The notes under the pieces were generated by a model. That model was not told the origin of the DNA. It searched no databases and was given only the letters and a program-made list of their open reading frames with translations. A stretch of 64,000 nucleotides of DNA from the NCBI RefSeq assembly GCF_900774055.1, contig NZ_CAAGSW010000006.1, positions 86,096-150,095 of the forward strand. Reading direction: 5' to 3'. This DNA is from Methanococcoides sp. AM1 (GTDB lineage Archaea; Halobacteriota; Methanosarcinia; Methanosarcinales; Methanosarcinaceae). This document shows positions 38,318-48,775 of this stretch, piece by piece (the first letter of the stretch is position 1; every line of letters starts with the position of its first letter). Both the position numbers and the translations under genes were made by a program.

Positions 38318-39145
38318 ATGCCCTCACCCCCTGCAAACTCAAAAACCCTTATTTATGGGGTCGACTTCAGCGGATCAAAGACCGCATGTAAGAAGATATG
38401 GGTAAGCAGGGGCACGATACATAACAGAACACTTCACATCAACAGTTGTTGCCCAATATCCGACCTAATGCCAGAAAGTATCAGTAAGGACAGGGATAAC
38501 TGTCTTTCTTTTCTCCGATACCTCATTTCGACCGAAACAAAAGCCATCTTCGGCCTTGATCTTTCACTAGGGTTCCCTGAAGCAATGATCGATGGCCAAA
38601 GCTGGGAAAGCTCAATACTGAATTTTTCAAAAAATTATAACTCCCCTGAAGACTTTCGCGCCAAATGTCGTAGTGCCATGGGAAACAAGGAAGTTAAGCG
38701 CAAAACCGAAATTCAGAAAAAAGCTCCGTTTTGTGTTTACAACCTGAGACTTTACAGACAGACATATTACGGCATCAAATACATAATCGAACCATTACTG
38801 AAAAAAGAACATGTGCGCATAATGCCAATACAGGAACCTCTTCCCGAAAAGGCATTACTGGCAGAGATCTGCCCGGCCTGCACACTCAAGAGAAATGATA
38901 TTTACGTACCTTACAAAGGAAAGAGCAACAGGGAACTCGAAAATCGCCGTATGATACTGGCCGCCATAAAGACATGGAAAATTGAACTGGAAAAAAAAGT
39001 CGTGAAAGCAGCCCTTGAGAATGCAGAAGGTGATGCCCTGGATAGCATACTTGCAGCATATGCAGCCCATAGTGCATTGCAGGAGATGGAAACTGATCAG
39101 CCCTTAGCAAAAGAATACATGTCAGAAGGAATGATCTACGACTAA
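38318..39145 (+). CDS. DUF429 domain protein, predicted RNase H-fold nuclease
   Basis: The 275-residue protein has the DUF429 layout: YGVDFSGSK at the N-terminus (first acidic residue), GLDLSLGFP in the middle, and a C-terminal EGDALDSILAAYAA segment with paired acidic residues, consistent with an RNase H-like active site. Function is not established. It starts 8 bases after ino1 without a strong ribosome binding site. Confidence 0.82.
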   Translation: MPSPPANSKTLIYGVDFSGSKTACKKIWVSRGTIHNRTLHINSCCPISDLMPESISKDRDNCLSFLRYLISTETKAIFGLDLSLGFPEAMIDGQSWESSILNFSKNYNSPEDFRAKCRSAMGNKEVKRKTEIQKKAPFCVYNLRLYRQTYYGIKYIIEPLLKKEHVRIMPIQEPLPEKALLAEICPACTLKRNDIYVPYKGKSNRELENRRMILAAIKTWKIELEKKVVKAALENAEGDALDSILAAYAAHSALQEMETDQPLAKEYMSEGMIYD

Positions 39146-39248
39146 GGATAAATTAAAGAAATGTGTGATAAAACTAAGATTATATTCACAAAATAATTAG
39201 TAAAAGGAAAAAAAGGAAGAGATCCCACACAGGACCCCAACGGAGAAG

Positions 39249-39794
39249 TTATTCTTTATCAAGACCCACAAGAGCATAGAGGTCTTCGGGTTTCTCAAGC
39301 AATGTGATATTTTCCATTTGTCCGAGTTTTTCCGAATTGGACACATCCACCTCACGCATTTTAAGTGTCATCTTCTTTCCGTTTGGTGCAACCGTATCCA
39401 CAGTTCCTCTTTTCTGGTCAACTGCCAGAATATAAATTGGAGTGTCGCCCTTGGCAGTCTGGGCAACTACATTTGTTACCAGCGAATCAGCAATACCATA
39501 GACGATCTTGGCAACACTGTTAGCGGTAGCCGGTGCGATGATAAGAGCATCATAATGACCTACCTGAAGAGGACCGGCAATAAATGGTGAGTTCGGACCT
39601 GCATCTGTCTTGAAGTTAGGGAAATCCCTCTGGATGCCATCCCACATCCGATACCATTTCATTACGACCTCCCCTTCCTTTGAAAGGAAGACCATGAACT
39701 CGATATCAGTACGTTCTTTAATATCACGCATTACCTGGTAGGTCTCAACTATCTGGTCGCCTGAACCTGTAATACCCCATGCTATACGTTTCAT
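39249..39794 (-). CDS. afpA: Archaeoflavoprotein AfpA
   Basis: AfpA is an FMN-binding flavoprotein reduced by ferredoxin and thought to feed electrons to oxygen- or iron-handling proteins. The 181-residue protein has a flavoprotein fold start WGITGSGDQIVETY and the APATANSVAKIVYGIADSL segment typical of the family. It is downstream of rubrerythrin by 15 bases, a sensible electron acceptor. GAGGTT lies just before the ATG. Confidence 0.92.
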   Translation of the reverse strand: MKRIAWGITGSGDQIVETYQVMRDIKERTDIEFMVFLSKEGEVVMKWYRMWDGIQRDFPNFKTDAGPNSPFIAGPLQVGHYDALIIAPATANSVAKIVYGIADSLVTNVVAQTAKGDTPIYILAVDQKRGTVDTVAPNGKKMTLKMREVDVSNSEKLGQMENITLLEKPEDLYALVGLDKE

Positions 39795-39809
39795 GCCATA
39801 ACCTCGTGA

Positions 39810-40382
39810 TCAGTAGTTCTCAGCCATTACCTCGAAATAGCCCTGTGGATGGGCACATGCAGGACATTCCTCAGGAGGTTCAGGACCTTCATGGATGTAT
39901 CCGCAGTTGCGGCATCTCCATGCAACTGTGCCATCTTTCCTGAAGACCATTTCGTGATCCAGATTTGCAGCAAGTTTGCGATAGCGCTCTTCATGACCTT
40001 TCTCTGCAATAGCTATGTGCCTGAATACGCCTGCGATCTCAGAGAAACCTTCCTTTTCAGCAACTTCTGCAAACTCCGGGTACATTGTTGTGTATTCGTA
40101 GTTCTCCCCTTTGGCAGCAGATTCAAGGTTTGCTCTCGTGTCAGAGATAATGCCTGCCGGATAGGAAGCTGTTATTTCGACATCACCACCTTCGAGGAAC
40201 TTGAACAACCTTTTTGCATGCTCTTTCTCATTATCAGCAGTCTCAGTAAAGATAGCAGATATCTGCTGGTATCCTGCCTTTCTCGCAACTGATGCAAAGT
40301 ATGTATACCGATTCCTTGCCTGAGATTCACCTGCAAAGGCCTTCAAAAGGTTCTTTTCAGTTTCACTTCCTTTTAGATCCAT
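39810..40382 (-). CDS. rbr: Rubrerythrin
   Basis: A peroxide-reducing diiron protein. The 190-residue sequence has the four-helix diiron domain ([37 protein letters not shown]) followed by a C-terminal rubredoxin domain with CRNCG and CPACAHPQ. The start is ATG 40382, after GAGGTG; a GTG at 40391 overlaps that site. It is the second ferritin-like oxygen-defence gene in this region, here complete with rubredoxin. Confidence 0.95.
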   Translation of the reverse strand: MDLKGSETEKNLLKAFAGESQARNRYTYFASVARKAGYQQISAIFTETADNEKEHAKRLFKFLEGGDVEITASYPAGIISDTRANLESAAKGENYEYTTMYPEFAEVAEKEGFSEIAGVFRHIAIAEKGHEERYRKLAANLDHEMVFRKDGTVAWRCRNCGYIHEGPEPPEECPACAHPQGYFEVMAENY

Positions 40383-40434
40383 ATAATTCACCTCATTTTT
40401 TCATAATTCGAACAACATTGTTAATAAATACATC

Positions 40435-41133
40435 TCAGAGTCCCACAAGTGCTTCCTTCTTGATCTGATTTTTAGGAACATTCATATTAAGTAGTAATTC
40501 TTCCGTTGCTTTCATCATAGCCGGAGGACCACATACGTAGATAACACGTTCCATTAAATCCGGGATGTGATCCATGATAATGGTATCACATATTCTTCCT
40601 TTACAACCCGGCCAGTCATCCTCTGCACGTGTCAGGGTATGCACAACTTTTAGGTTGGCATTTTTATTATCCATTACCTCCAGTTCATCTCTGAATGCAA
40701 TATCTTCAACCGTTTTATTACTACTTAGAATAATGATATCCGTGCCTGACCTTGTGTCACTGCAATATCTGCAGATGCTGATCATAGGAGTTATACCGAT
40801 ACCACCACTGATAAGGGCGATCTTATCGAATTCACCTTCGAACGTGAAACGTCCATAAGGACCGTTTATGAGTAAAAGATCACCCACATCCATAGAATCA
40901 AGCTCATTAGAAAAATCATGCCCTGTAAGCTTCTTGGTAAATTCCAGAAAGCCCTTCTCGGTCGGACTGCTTGATATTGTGAAAGGCTTGCGCTGGACCT
41001 CCCCATTTACAGGAATACTGACAAAGAAATATTGTCCTGCCTTATAATCGAAACCATCCGGCCTGTCAATCCTGAAGCTTTTAACATCGTGGGTCTGCTG
41101 TATTACTTCAATAATAGGTGCTTCAAATTCCAT
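40435..41133 (-). CDS. FAD/NAD(P)-binding oxidoreductase, ferredoxin-NADP reductase type
   Basis: The 232-residue protein has the FNR two-domain form: FAD motif RKPFTISSSPTE (RxFS/T-like), the GPYGRFTF loop, then the NAD(P) motif ISGGIGITPMISICRY and the C-terminal YVCGPPAMMKATEE. No iron-sulfur motif is present. It is the last gene after the cytochrome and iron-sulfur flavoprotein genes; its ATG lies directly after the flavoprotein's stop. It probably moves electrons between a pyridine nucleotide and a ferredoxin- or flavin-type partner. Confidence 0.88.
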   Translation of the reverse strand: MEFEAPIIEVIQQTHDVKSFRIDRPDGFDYKAGQYFFVSIPVNGEVQRKPFTISSSPTEKGFLEFTKKLTGHDFSNELDSMDVGDLLLINGPYGRFTFEGEFDKIALISGGIGITPMISICRYCSDTRSGTDIIILSSNKTVEDIAFRDELEVMDNKNANLKVVHTLTRAEDDWPGCKGRICDTIIMDHIPDLMERVIYVCGPPAMMKATEELLLNMNVPKNQIKKEALVGL

Positions 41134-41763
41134 TTATATTTCCTCCGCAGATGCATTCTTTACCAACTGAGCTGTCTGAATCAACTTGCGGACAGTCTTT
41201 CTCATACTTCTCAAGCCTTCATCATCCGCTTCAACACCTTCAGCACCTTTGTCCTGTGACCAGAAGGTGCCTCCAAGATTTGAACCAAATGAACCACCGG
41301 ATACGGGAAGCATCTCACTTATAATATAGAAGTTATGAATGACCTGCAAAGCCGGCTCCTGCCCGCCTACACGATCACCACCATCTGCCATCCCTGCCCC
41401 GACTTTGTTTAAAAATACCTTCGGGTCCCGAGCTACAACCGCACGGCATCTGTCCATCATGACCTTTGTCTGCCCGCTAAGAGTTCCCTGATAAACTGGA
41501 GTGCCGATTATCCATGCATCGGCCCATTCCATCTTATCATAAAGTTCCAGCATGTCATCCTTATGTATGCAACCCTGTTTGGTCCGGACGCAATGATCAC
41601 AATGGATACAGAACTTCAGGTCCTTCCCTTTTGCAGAGAAATATTCAGTTTCCACATCATATTTCTCCTCAGCAAATTCCAAAGCCGCCCTGACCATACG
41701 ATCTGTTGCCTTCTTTCGAGGACTTCCGGATATTCCAAGCAGTTTTATTACATTACCAGGTAT
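41134..41763 (-). CDS. isf: Iron-sulfur flavoprotein (Isf family), likely AUA start
   Basis: An NAD(P)H-type flavodoxin-fold protein with the compact CxxCxxCx6C [4Fe-4S] motif (CIHCDHC...C) of Isf, which reduces O2 or H2O2 with ferredoxin electrons in Methanosarcina. The first ATG in frame (41697) would remove the essential FMN loop GISGSPRKKATD, which is encoded upstream with no stop. No ATG/GTG/TTG is available there; a perfect GGAGG (41775-41771) lies 7 bases before ATA 41763, which I take as the start (209 residues). Conserved TPVYQGTLSGQTK also supports the family. It sits 16 bases after the cytochrome gene. Confidence 0.85.
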   Translation of the reverse strand: MPGNVIKLLGISGSPRKKATDRMVRAALEFAEEKYDVETEYFSAKGKDLKFCIHCDHCVRTKQGCIHKDDMLELYDKMEWADAWIIGTPVYQGTLSGQTKVMMDRCRAVVARDPKVFLNKVGAGMADGGDRVGGQEPALQVIHNFYIISEMLPVSGGSFGSNLGGTFWSQDKGAEGVEADDEGLRSMRKTVRKLIQTAQLVKNASAEEI

Positions 41764-41779
41764 GTTAATTCCTCCAACG

Positions 41780-43174
41780 TTATTTTTTGGTCCTATAGAT
41801 ACAAGCCACTGCGATCATGGATATTACAAGCAAGATACCACCAAAACCAGGCGTTGGCTCAGATGGAATATCAGCTTCACCATTGATAGAGCCATAGGCG
41901 TTCACCATATCGACCACAGGAACATCATAAGTACCTTCACCAAATAGTTCGTCTACCATATCCTGCGGTGCAGAACGATATAATAACTTTGCTTCAACAA
42001 GTATCGGATCTACCGAATCTTCAGGCATGACGAATGAATGTGATTCAACTTCAGTTCCTTTTGGAAGGATCCTGTTATCAGAAACAATGGATTCTGCCTC
42101 CCACAGTTTATCAGTTACCTGACCTTCGGCATCAGCAAGAACGGTGTGATAGATAACTGCATCTTCAATGTTGCCTTCATCATCAAGCTGCCCTGAATTG
42201 TACAGCTGTTTTCCATCTGCATCGGTAACAGAAACTTCCAGCCACATCTGCCTGACCTCGGTGATACCTGTTGGAAGCTTATGCCCCGCCCCGGAGTTGG
42301 TGATCGATACATCTATAATGATCTCTTCGCCCGATGCTGCTTCATTAGGCACTGACACTTCAAGTGTTGCAGCCTTCTGCAGCCTCTCCACCGCCTTTTC
42401 ACCATACATACCATCGCTAAGGACATCAAGCATGAAGGAATTGCCTCCGACTATTTCATGTATTGAAATGTGATCCCTCTTCGGGGCACTGGATGCAGAC
42501 CTTCCGGGATTTGCTTCAAATTGCGTTATACCAGGAGTCATGTGGCAGTCCTGGCATGTAACTTCGTCTTCGGCATACTGGCTATCAGCCCAGGATGTAT
42601 AGGTATCATCAAGAGGCAGGCCATTGAAAGGACTGTTCACATTGTGGCACATCCCACAATATTCAGCTTCTGTGTAGAACTCATTGAACTCCGATTCATG
42701 GAAAGCCGAAGGCGCATCATCAAGTGGTCCCCACTTGACATCACCAGGACTTGAAATAAACGCACCGTCACCGATACCTGCGCCTTCAGGGACAGTATGA
42801 CAGAAATCACATTGGACCCCTTCTAACGCCACATCACTTGCCATAGAGCCATCGATCGGAGGAACTTCACCACCCAATACACCTATTGGCGTGTGGCAGC
42901 GTGAACAGAATTCATCGGTCTGCCCACCGGTCTCTTCACTTGCCATTTGTAATTCTGCCTGATAAAGTGGATCGGTATAGGCGTAAGCATGCATGCTTCC
43001 CTCCCATTGACTACGTATTATAGCATGACAGTTAGCACATTTAGACTGGCTTACGAAGTCATCTGAGTCAAGTTCACCAAAACCGGTAGGTTCCGCTGCA
43101 GCAGCAGCACCTGCGATCAACAGGACGAACGATGCGAACAATAACAGGATCAAACAAGAGTGAATAGACCTTAT
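41780..43174 (-). CDS. Surface-anchored pentaheme c-type cytochrome, likely AUA start
   Basis: Five CxxCH haem motifs are visible (CANCH, CSRCH, CDFCH, CGMCH, CQDCH) in the first half, followed by an Ig-like beta-rich domain (about 270-420) and a C-terminal TPGFGG-hydrophobic-YRTKK tail like the PGF-CTERM archaeosortase signal. The N-terminus is a signal peptide ending AAAAAE. The TTG at 43153 has no ribosome binding site; GGAGG (43186-43182) lies 7 bases before an in-frame ATA at 43174, which adds a basic n-region. Probably extracellular electron transfer, as proposed for Methanosarcina multihaem cytochromes. Confidence 0.92.
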   Translation of the reverse strand: MRSIHSCLILLLFASFVLLIAGAAAAAEPTGFGELDSDDFVSQSKCANCHAIIRSQWEGSMHAYAYTDPLYQAELQMASEETGGQTDEFCSRCHTPIGVLGGEVPPIDGSMASDVALEGVQCDFCHTVPEGAGIGDGAFISSPGDVKWGPLDDAPSAFHESEFNEFYTEAEYCGMCHNVNSPFNGLPLDDTYTSWADSQYAEDEVTCQDCHMTPGITQFEANPGRSASSAPKRDHISIHEIVGGNSFMLDVLSDGMYGEKAVERLQKAATLEVSVPNEAASGEEIIIDVSITNSGAGHKLPTGITEVRQMWLEVSVTDADGKQLYNSGQLDDEGNIEDAVIYHTVLADAEGQVTDKLWEAESIVSDNRILPKGTEVESHSFVMPEDSVDPILVEAKLLYRSAPQDMVDELFGEGTYDVPVVDMVNAYGSINGEADIPSEPTPGFGGILLVISMIAVACIYRTKK

Positions 43175-43324
43175 ACGAAATCCTCCTCAATACATTATAG
43201 CGACACATAATTGAAAGAAATAATTAAAAAAGGAACAAAACCGAGAAAAGAGGAACGCAGGAAAATAATGCGATCCATTATTGAGTTGTTCCCTTTGCTT
43301 CCACCAAAAAAGTGGAAGTATGGC

Positions 43325-43672
43325 TTACTTTAACAATTTCAATGCATCACGGCATGCTGCAATAGCAGGTGCCCCTGATGTGATAGAGATAACTTCCATT
43401 GTTTCCATGATCTCTTCTTTTGTTGCACCGTGTTTTAATGCGCTTTTCATTTGTGCTACAGTACATGATTCACATTGTTTGGATGCCACAACAGCAAGAG
43501 CCATCAATATCTTCATTTTTGCCGGAAGGGCACCATCGGACAGGATCTTGTGATCACATCGGGTATATTTCCTGACGAACTGAGGATCTATGGCATCCAG
43601 TGTTTCAAGGATCTGTGGCGTAAAGCCCATCTTTTCCCCAATACTTTCTATTACTTCCCTACTTTCACTCAT
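43325..43672 (-). CDS. Carboxymuconolactone decarboxylase / AhpD-like protein
   Basis: The 115-residue all-helical protein has the AhpD-type CESC (CxxC) followed by the [13 protein letters not shown] segment. Such proteins act as thiol peroxidase partners or, in archaea, have unknown roles. ATG 43672 follows AGGGAG. Its position between DUF2180 and cytochrome genes supports a thiol-redox role in oxygen stress. Confidence 0.9.
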   Translation of the reverse strand: MSESREVIESIGEKMGFTPQILETLDAIDPQFVRKYTRCDHKILSDGALPAKMKILMALAVVASKQCESCTVAQMKSALKHGATKEEIMETMEVISITSGAPAIAACRDALKLLK

Positions 43673-43716
43673 GTTTAATCACTCCCTTTAGAATTATAGA
43701 CGCATAAATTATTAAC

Positions 43717-43935
43717 TCAATCGAATCCATCCTCTATTGTATTACGCAAGCAATAGTTGCACATTATCCTTGGAAGAGCATTGTGCAGGTGTTTGACATT
43801 GGGTGGTTTCCCAACGGAGACTGGAAGAGGAAGTTCTTTCGAATGGTCCATACAAAGGCCTTTTCCACATACGATACAAACAGCTACAGCTTCCGTGTCC
43901 TTGCCTTCTTCCATACAGTCATAACATTTCATCAT
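43717..43935 (-). CDS. DUF2180 small zinc-ribbon-like protein, copy A
   Basis: A 72-residue cysteine- and histidine-rich protein: MKCYDCMEEG, CIVCGKGLCMDH and a C-terminal RIMCNYC. The eight or so cysteines suggest a B-box-like double zinc site. DUF2180 is an archaeal family without a known function. ATG 43935 follows GAGGTGAT; the upstream in-frame residues to 43971 are not likely translated. It is 10 bases after its paralogue at 43946. Confidence 0.82.
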   Translation of the reverse strand: MMKCYDCMEEGKDTEAVAVCIVCGKGLCMDHSKELPLPVSVGKPPNVKHLHNALPRIMCNYCLRNTIEDGFD

Positions 43936-43945
43936 GGTAATCACC

Positions 43946-44182
43946 TCACTTATTCTCCACCAGAGCCTCATGGCATGACGTGCACAATATCTTGAGCAAT
44001 GGTTGCATATCCTTTAGTTTACATGAATCACCAATACATTTGAGCTTGATATCAAATTCACCATCCCATTCTGGTATTTTCTCACGCTTAAGATGTTCCT
44101 TACAAACCCCTTTACCACATACGATGCAGATACCTACGACATCTGTTTCTTTTCCGTTCTTTGCACATTCATAGCATTTCAT
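43946..44182 (-). CDS. DUF2180 small zinc-ribbon-like protein, copy B
   Basis: A 78-residue paralogue of the neighbouring gene: MKCYECAKNG, CIVCGKGVCKEH and ILCTSCHEALVENK, with an extra pair CIGDSC in a longer middle loop. ATG 44182 follows GGTGATC; in-frame residues up to 44260 lie in the leader. The tandem arrangement suggests duplication and possible complex formation. Function unknown. Confidence 0.82.
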   Translation of the reverse strand: MKCYECAKNGKETDVVGICIVCGKGVCKEHLKREKIPEWDGEFDIKLKCIGDSCKLKDMQPLLKILCTSCHEALVENK

Positions 44183-44639
44183 TCGATCACCGGATTCTTT
44201 TTCGAAAAGGTGCTTTTTAATATTGTTCCAACGGCTGTACTGCACAGGAGATTTTTCCAATAGGCATCAAAAATACAGAAAGGAACAATGATCTCAGAGT
44301 ATATTAAGAGGAAACATTTTTACAGCTACCTGAAAATATACTTCATCAATACAATTCCCAAATGTATTGAATGATAACCCCGGAAAGTCTCTGGAATCAC
44401 ATTAAATGGATTCGTTCTTACTCTTAAAAATACGTTAGATGAATATTTATGCATATCGGTATTTGCACAAAGGACTGTCAGAAAGCTACAGGCAAAAGAA
44501 AGGGCATGTTTGAAAAAAGGTCTTCTTCCTAAAATATAAACTAATTACTATAAATTATATCTGATCTTGAGATTGCATCGTACAAACAGATATTAAGCTT
44601 AGCATAAATAATAACCAGACGTTCGGGATAAACCAATAA
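44183..44639. other. Intergenic region upstream of mer
   Basis: About 460 bases, AT-rich, without a convincing reading frame or tRNA. It holds promoters for the leftward DUF2180 pair and the rightward mer-fpoF transcript. I see no strong hairpin or repeat in it. Confidence 0.5.
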
Positions 44640-44640
44640 G

Positions 44641-44653
44641 GTTTTAATATATG
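44641..44653 (+). promoter_or_regulatory. TATA-like element of mer-fpoF
   Basis: TTTTAATATATGC lies about 45 bases before the mer start; transcription about 25 bases downstream would leave a leader of roughly 20-30 nt containing the GGAGG ribosome binding site. Placement is inferred from spacing. Confidence 0.45.
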
Positions 44654-44693
44654 CATGTAATCCTGAATAGCATTATTAAATTGGAGGATTTAA

Positions 44694-45679
<986 letters not shown>

Positions 45680-45680
<1 letters not shown>

Positions 45681-46717
45681 TGGTTCATCCAAAAATTATG
45701 GACGTCATCGAGTATGACGTCTGTACCGCTTGTGGGGCATGCGTTTCAGCATGTCCTGCCGGTGCAATAGTAATGGGCGAGAAAGCTGCAGAGATCCGCG
45801 ACCCGGATAATCTTTCGCTTTACTCACACGGTGCTGCGCCAAATGTATGTGAGGGATGTCTTACATGCAGCAGGATCTGCCCCGTTGTAGACGGTTACTT
45901 CGAAGATGAATTTGCAAACGTCAGAAGTTTCCTTGCTGCAAAGAGCAACATTGTCGGTCAGGACGGCGGTGTCACCTCAGCTATTGCACGGTCACTCCTT
46001 AGACAGGGTGAGATCGACTGCGTTGTCGGTATCACTATGAACGAAAAATGGGAAACCGAACTTGAGCTCTTCACAAATGCAGAAGATGTCGAGAAGGCAA
46101 AAGGTACCAAATACACATACGATTCCGTTCTTTCTGCACTGAGAGATCCATTCAACCAGTATGAAAAGATCGCTGTGGTCGGTGTACCATGCCAGGCACA
46201 CGGTGCAAGGCTCATCTCCGAAAATGTCAACGACAAGATCGTACTTATCGTAGGTCTGCTCTGTATGGAGAGTTTCTACCACGACGTCATGACCAAGACG
46301 ATCATCCCGGAGATCATGGGTGTCAACATCGAAGATGTCAAAAAGATGGACTTCGGAAAGGGTAAGTTCTGGGCATACACCAAAGATGGGGAAGAGCACA
46401 ACGTTCCGATCTCAAAGGTCGCTCCACACGCAAGGAACCCATGCCACCACTGCAATGACTACACATCAGTCTTTGCTGATATCTCAGTAGGTTCAGTAGG
46501 TACTCCTGATGGTTGGAACTGTGTATTAATACGCACTGATGCCGGTGAGAAGTACTTCAAGATGGTCGAAAGTGAACTTGAGTTCATGGAAGAACCAAAG
46601 CCAGGTATGGGACTTATCGAGAAACTTGCAAAGATGAAACACGACAACAACTCTGAACACTACAAGGAAGTATATGAGAAGTTCACATTTGAATGTGAAG
46701 GTGCTCCATTCCGCTAA
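45680..46717 (+). CDS. fpoF: F420H2 dehydrogenase subunit FpoF
   Basis: FpoF is the electron-input subunit of the F420H2:methanophenazine oxidoreductase. The 345-residue protein has two [4Fe-4S] ferredoxin motifs (CTACGACVSACP and CEGCLTCSRICP, residues about 15-70) and a FrhB-type F420/FAD domain with GQDGGVTSA, GVPCQAHG and NPCHHCNDYT. It is separate from the rest of the fpo operon and lies next to mer, as in Methanosarcina mazei (from memory). GGAGG precedes its ATG inside the end of mer. Confidence 0.95.
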
Positions 46718-46726
46718 AGTTGTTGA

Positions 46727-47254
<528 letters not shown>

Positions 47255-47278
47255 TAAGATCAGTGTTAAAAACAGACA

Positions 47279-47301
47279 GATGGTGACACAATGCCACCAT
47301 C
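47279..47301. terminator. Hairpin between convergent nadM and lipoprotein genes
   Basis: GATGGTG and CACCATC pair across a 9-base loop 25 bases after the nadM stop, with AT-rich sequence after it. Probable terminator for nadM. Confidence 0.45.
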
Positions 47302-47329
47302 ATGATAAATATAGCATGTTTTATACTGC

Positions 47330-47788
47330 TCAGGACACGATAGAAGCTTCTTCCACCCAGAAACCAATGCCTTTCTGGTAACGTGTTATTCTTCCAATAT
47401 AAGTTATCTCCTGACCTTTTATGAGATTAGATGCTGCTTCGTTCTGATCAGCCTTGAAAGTAACAGCAGCATCAGAAAGAGAATCTGGACAATGCTGAAC
47501 CTGTGCAGTATATGACTTACCATTATCAGTAACTGCATATATCGTACCTGTCCACTGGACGAAGTTACCTTTATACTCTTCATCAATAAGAGCAGCAATT
47601 TCATCCTGTGAAGTTTCCGGATCACAGAAAACCACACCAAAATCATCGAATGATGTACTGATCACATCAACTCCGAGATCTTCAGCTATTTCGGAAACTT
47701 CTTCCGGACTATCATTTGAATCAGAACAACCCGATACCACCAGTACGGACACTAAAAGTAAAATTATTCCTATCTTTGTAAATTTCAT
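47330..47788 (-). CDS. Lipoprotein with OB-fold-like domain
   Basis: A 152-residue protein with a signal peptide and lipobox (LVVSGC), so it is probably a lipid-anchored exported protein. The rest, from about residue 68, alternates beta strands in the pattern of the OB-fold tRNA_anti-like family (VQWTGTIYAV, QEITYIGRITRYQ). Two cysteines (VFCDPE, QHCPDS) may form a disulfide. ATG 47788 follows GGAGTG. Function unknown. Confidence 0.78.
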   Translation of the reverse strand: MKFTKIGIILLLVSVLVVSGCSDSNDSPEEVSEIAEDLGVDVISTSFDDFGVVFCDPETSQDEIAALIDEEYKGNFVQWTGTIYAVTDNGKSYTAQVQHCPDSLSDAAVTFKADQNEAASNLIKGQEITYIGRITRYQKGIGFWVEEASIVS

Positions 47789-47990
47789 AAAAAACACTCC
47801 TTTTACAATATGTATAATTAAATGATTGAAAAGTATATCAAATTTTGTCTTCAAAAAAAGAATTATACTAATGCATCACCTTCGTTTTTGTATATATTTA
47901 TGGCAGTCAGAGATATTAGCTGATACTTGAGTATAATTTATGATGAGAGGGGACAAAGTCCCATCAGACAAACTAAAAGAGGAAACTAAA

Positions 47991-48191
47991 ATGACAACAC
48001 CAAAAGAAAAAGCCCCAGTTTTCTGTGAAAAATACTGTCCTGTTTGCAGATCTGCAAGAGCAGGAAATAGAATAGGCAAAGCACTGCAAAAAATGGAATT
48101 GAAGATCGTTGGAAAAAAAGGATGTATATGGGGAAAAGCGACAACAGATTACTATGGAGTTACACCTGACAAAACAATCCCCAAAAAATAA
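47991..48191 (+). CDS. Small cysteine-containing conserved protein
   Basis: A 66-residue basic protein, start ATG 47991 eight bases after AGAGG; an in-frame ATG at 47940 would add 17 residues of leader. It has a FCEKYCPVC cluster (three cysteines) and a fourth in KKGCIWGK, suggesting a small metal site. I do not recognise a named family. It converges on the adenylate kinase-like gene. Confidence 0.65.
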   Translation: MTTPKEKAPVFCEKYCPVCRSARAGNRIGKALQKMELKIVGKKGCIWGKATTDYYGVTPDKTIPKK

Positions 48192-48203
48192 AGCGGGCCC
48201 CTA

Positions 48204-48749
48204 TTAAAATATCTCTTCGCTCCAGTCAAACGAACCAGGCTTGTATTGGGAATAAACAAGAGTGTCATCTCCCGAGAGAATGCCTGAGATAATCCGTTCA
48301 ACATCCTCAACCACATCATCAGGATCCCTGCCAGTGGTATCCACCTCATAGACTAGCTGACACCATTCAACAGATTCCACAAGGATCACATCAAGACACT
48401 CGGCTTCAACATTCTCCTGCACCTTGGGATCTGAATAATTACGAGATTCCAGGCGTTTTTTAAGCTCAGAAGGAGCAGTGCGTAACACGATCACAATGTC
48501 AGCAATGTAGTGGGACATGTGGCTGTCAAGTATTGTCACAGCTTCATCATCACCCACAAGTTCACATACACGAGAGAGCACTTTGTCCATATCAGCTACA
48601 ACGGTATCCCTTGCCTCGTCGACCTCAGTGTAAAGATGTTCATTCTTGATAAGGTCGTTCATGTGTATAACACGATATCCACGACCCTCAAGTATCCTGC
48701 AAACAGAGGTTTTTCCCGTACCGGGAGTCCCGGTAAGTCCGATGATCAT
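48204..48749 (-). CDS. Adenylate kinase-like NTPase (Fap7/hCINAP type)
   Basis: The 181-residue P-loop protein has GLTGTPGTGKTSVCR (Walker A), the AMP-site-like HMNDLIKNEHLY segment and LRTAPSELKKRLESRNYS. It matches archaeal putative adenylate kinases related to Fap7, which in eukaryotes act in small-subunit rRNA maturation. No clear ribosome binding site precedes the ATG, 26 bases after trpG. Confidence 0.88.
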   Translation of the reverse strand: MIIGLTGTPGTGKTSVCRILEGRGYRVIHMNDLIKNEHLYTEVDEARDTVVADMDKVLSRVCELVGDDEAVTILDSHMSHYIADIVIVLRTAPSELKKRLESRNYSDPKVQENVEAECLDVILVESVEWCQLVYEVDTTGRDPDDVVEDVERIISGILSGDDTLVYSQYKPGSFDWSEEIF

Positions 48750-48775
48750 ACATATTCACATGCTTCTAATGGACA

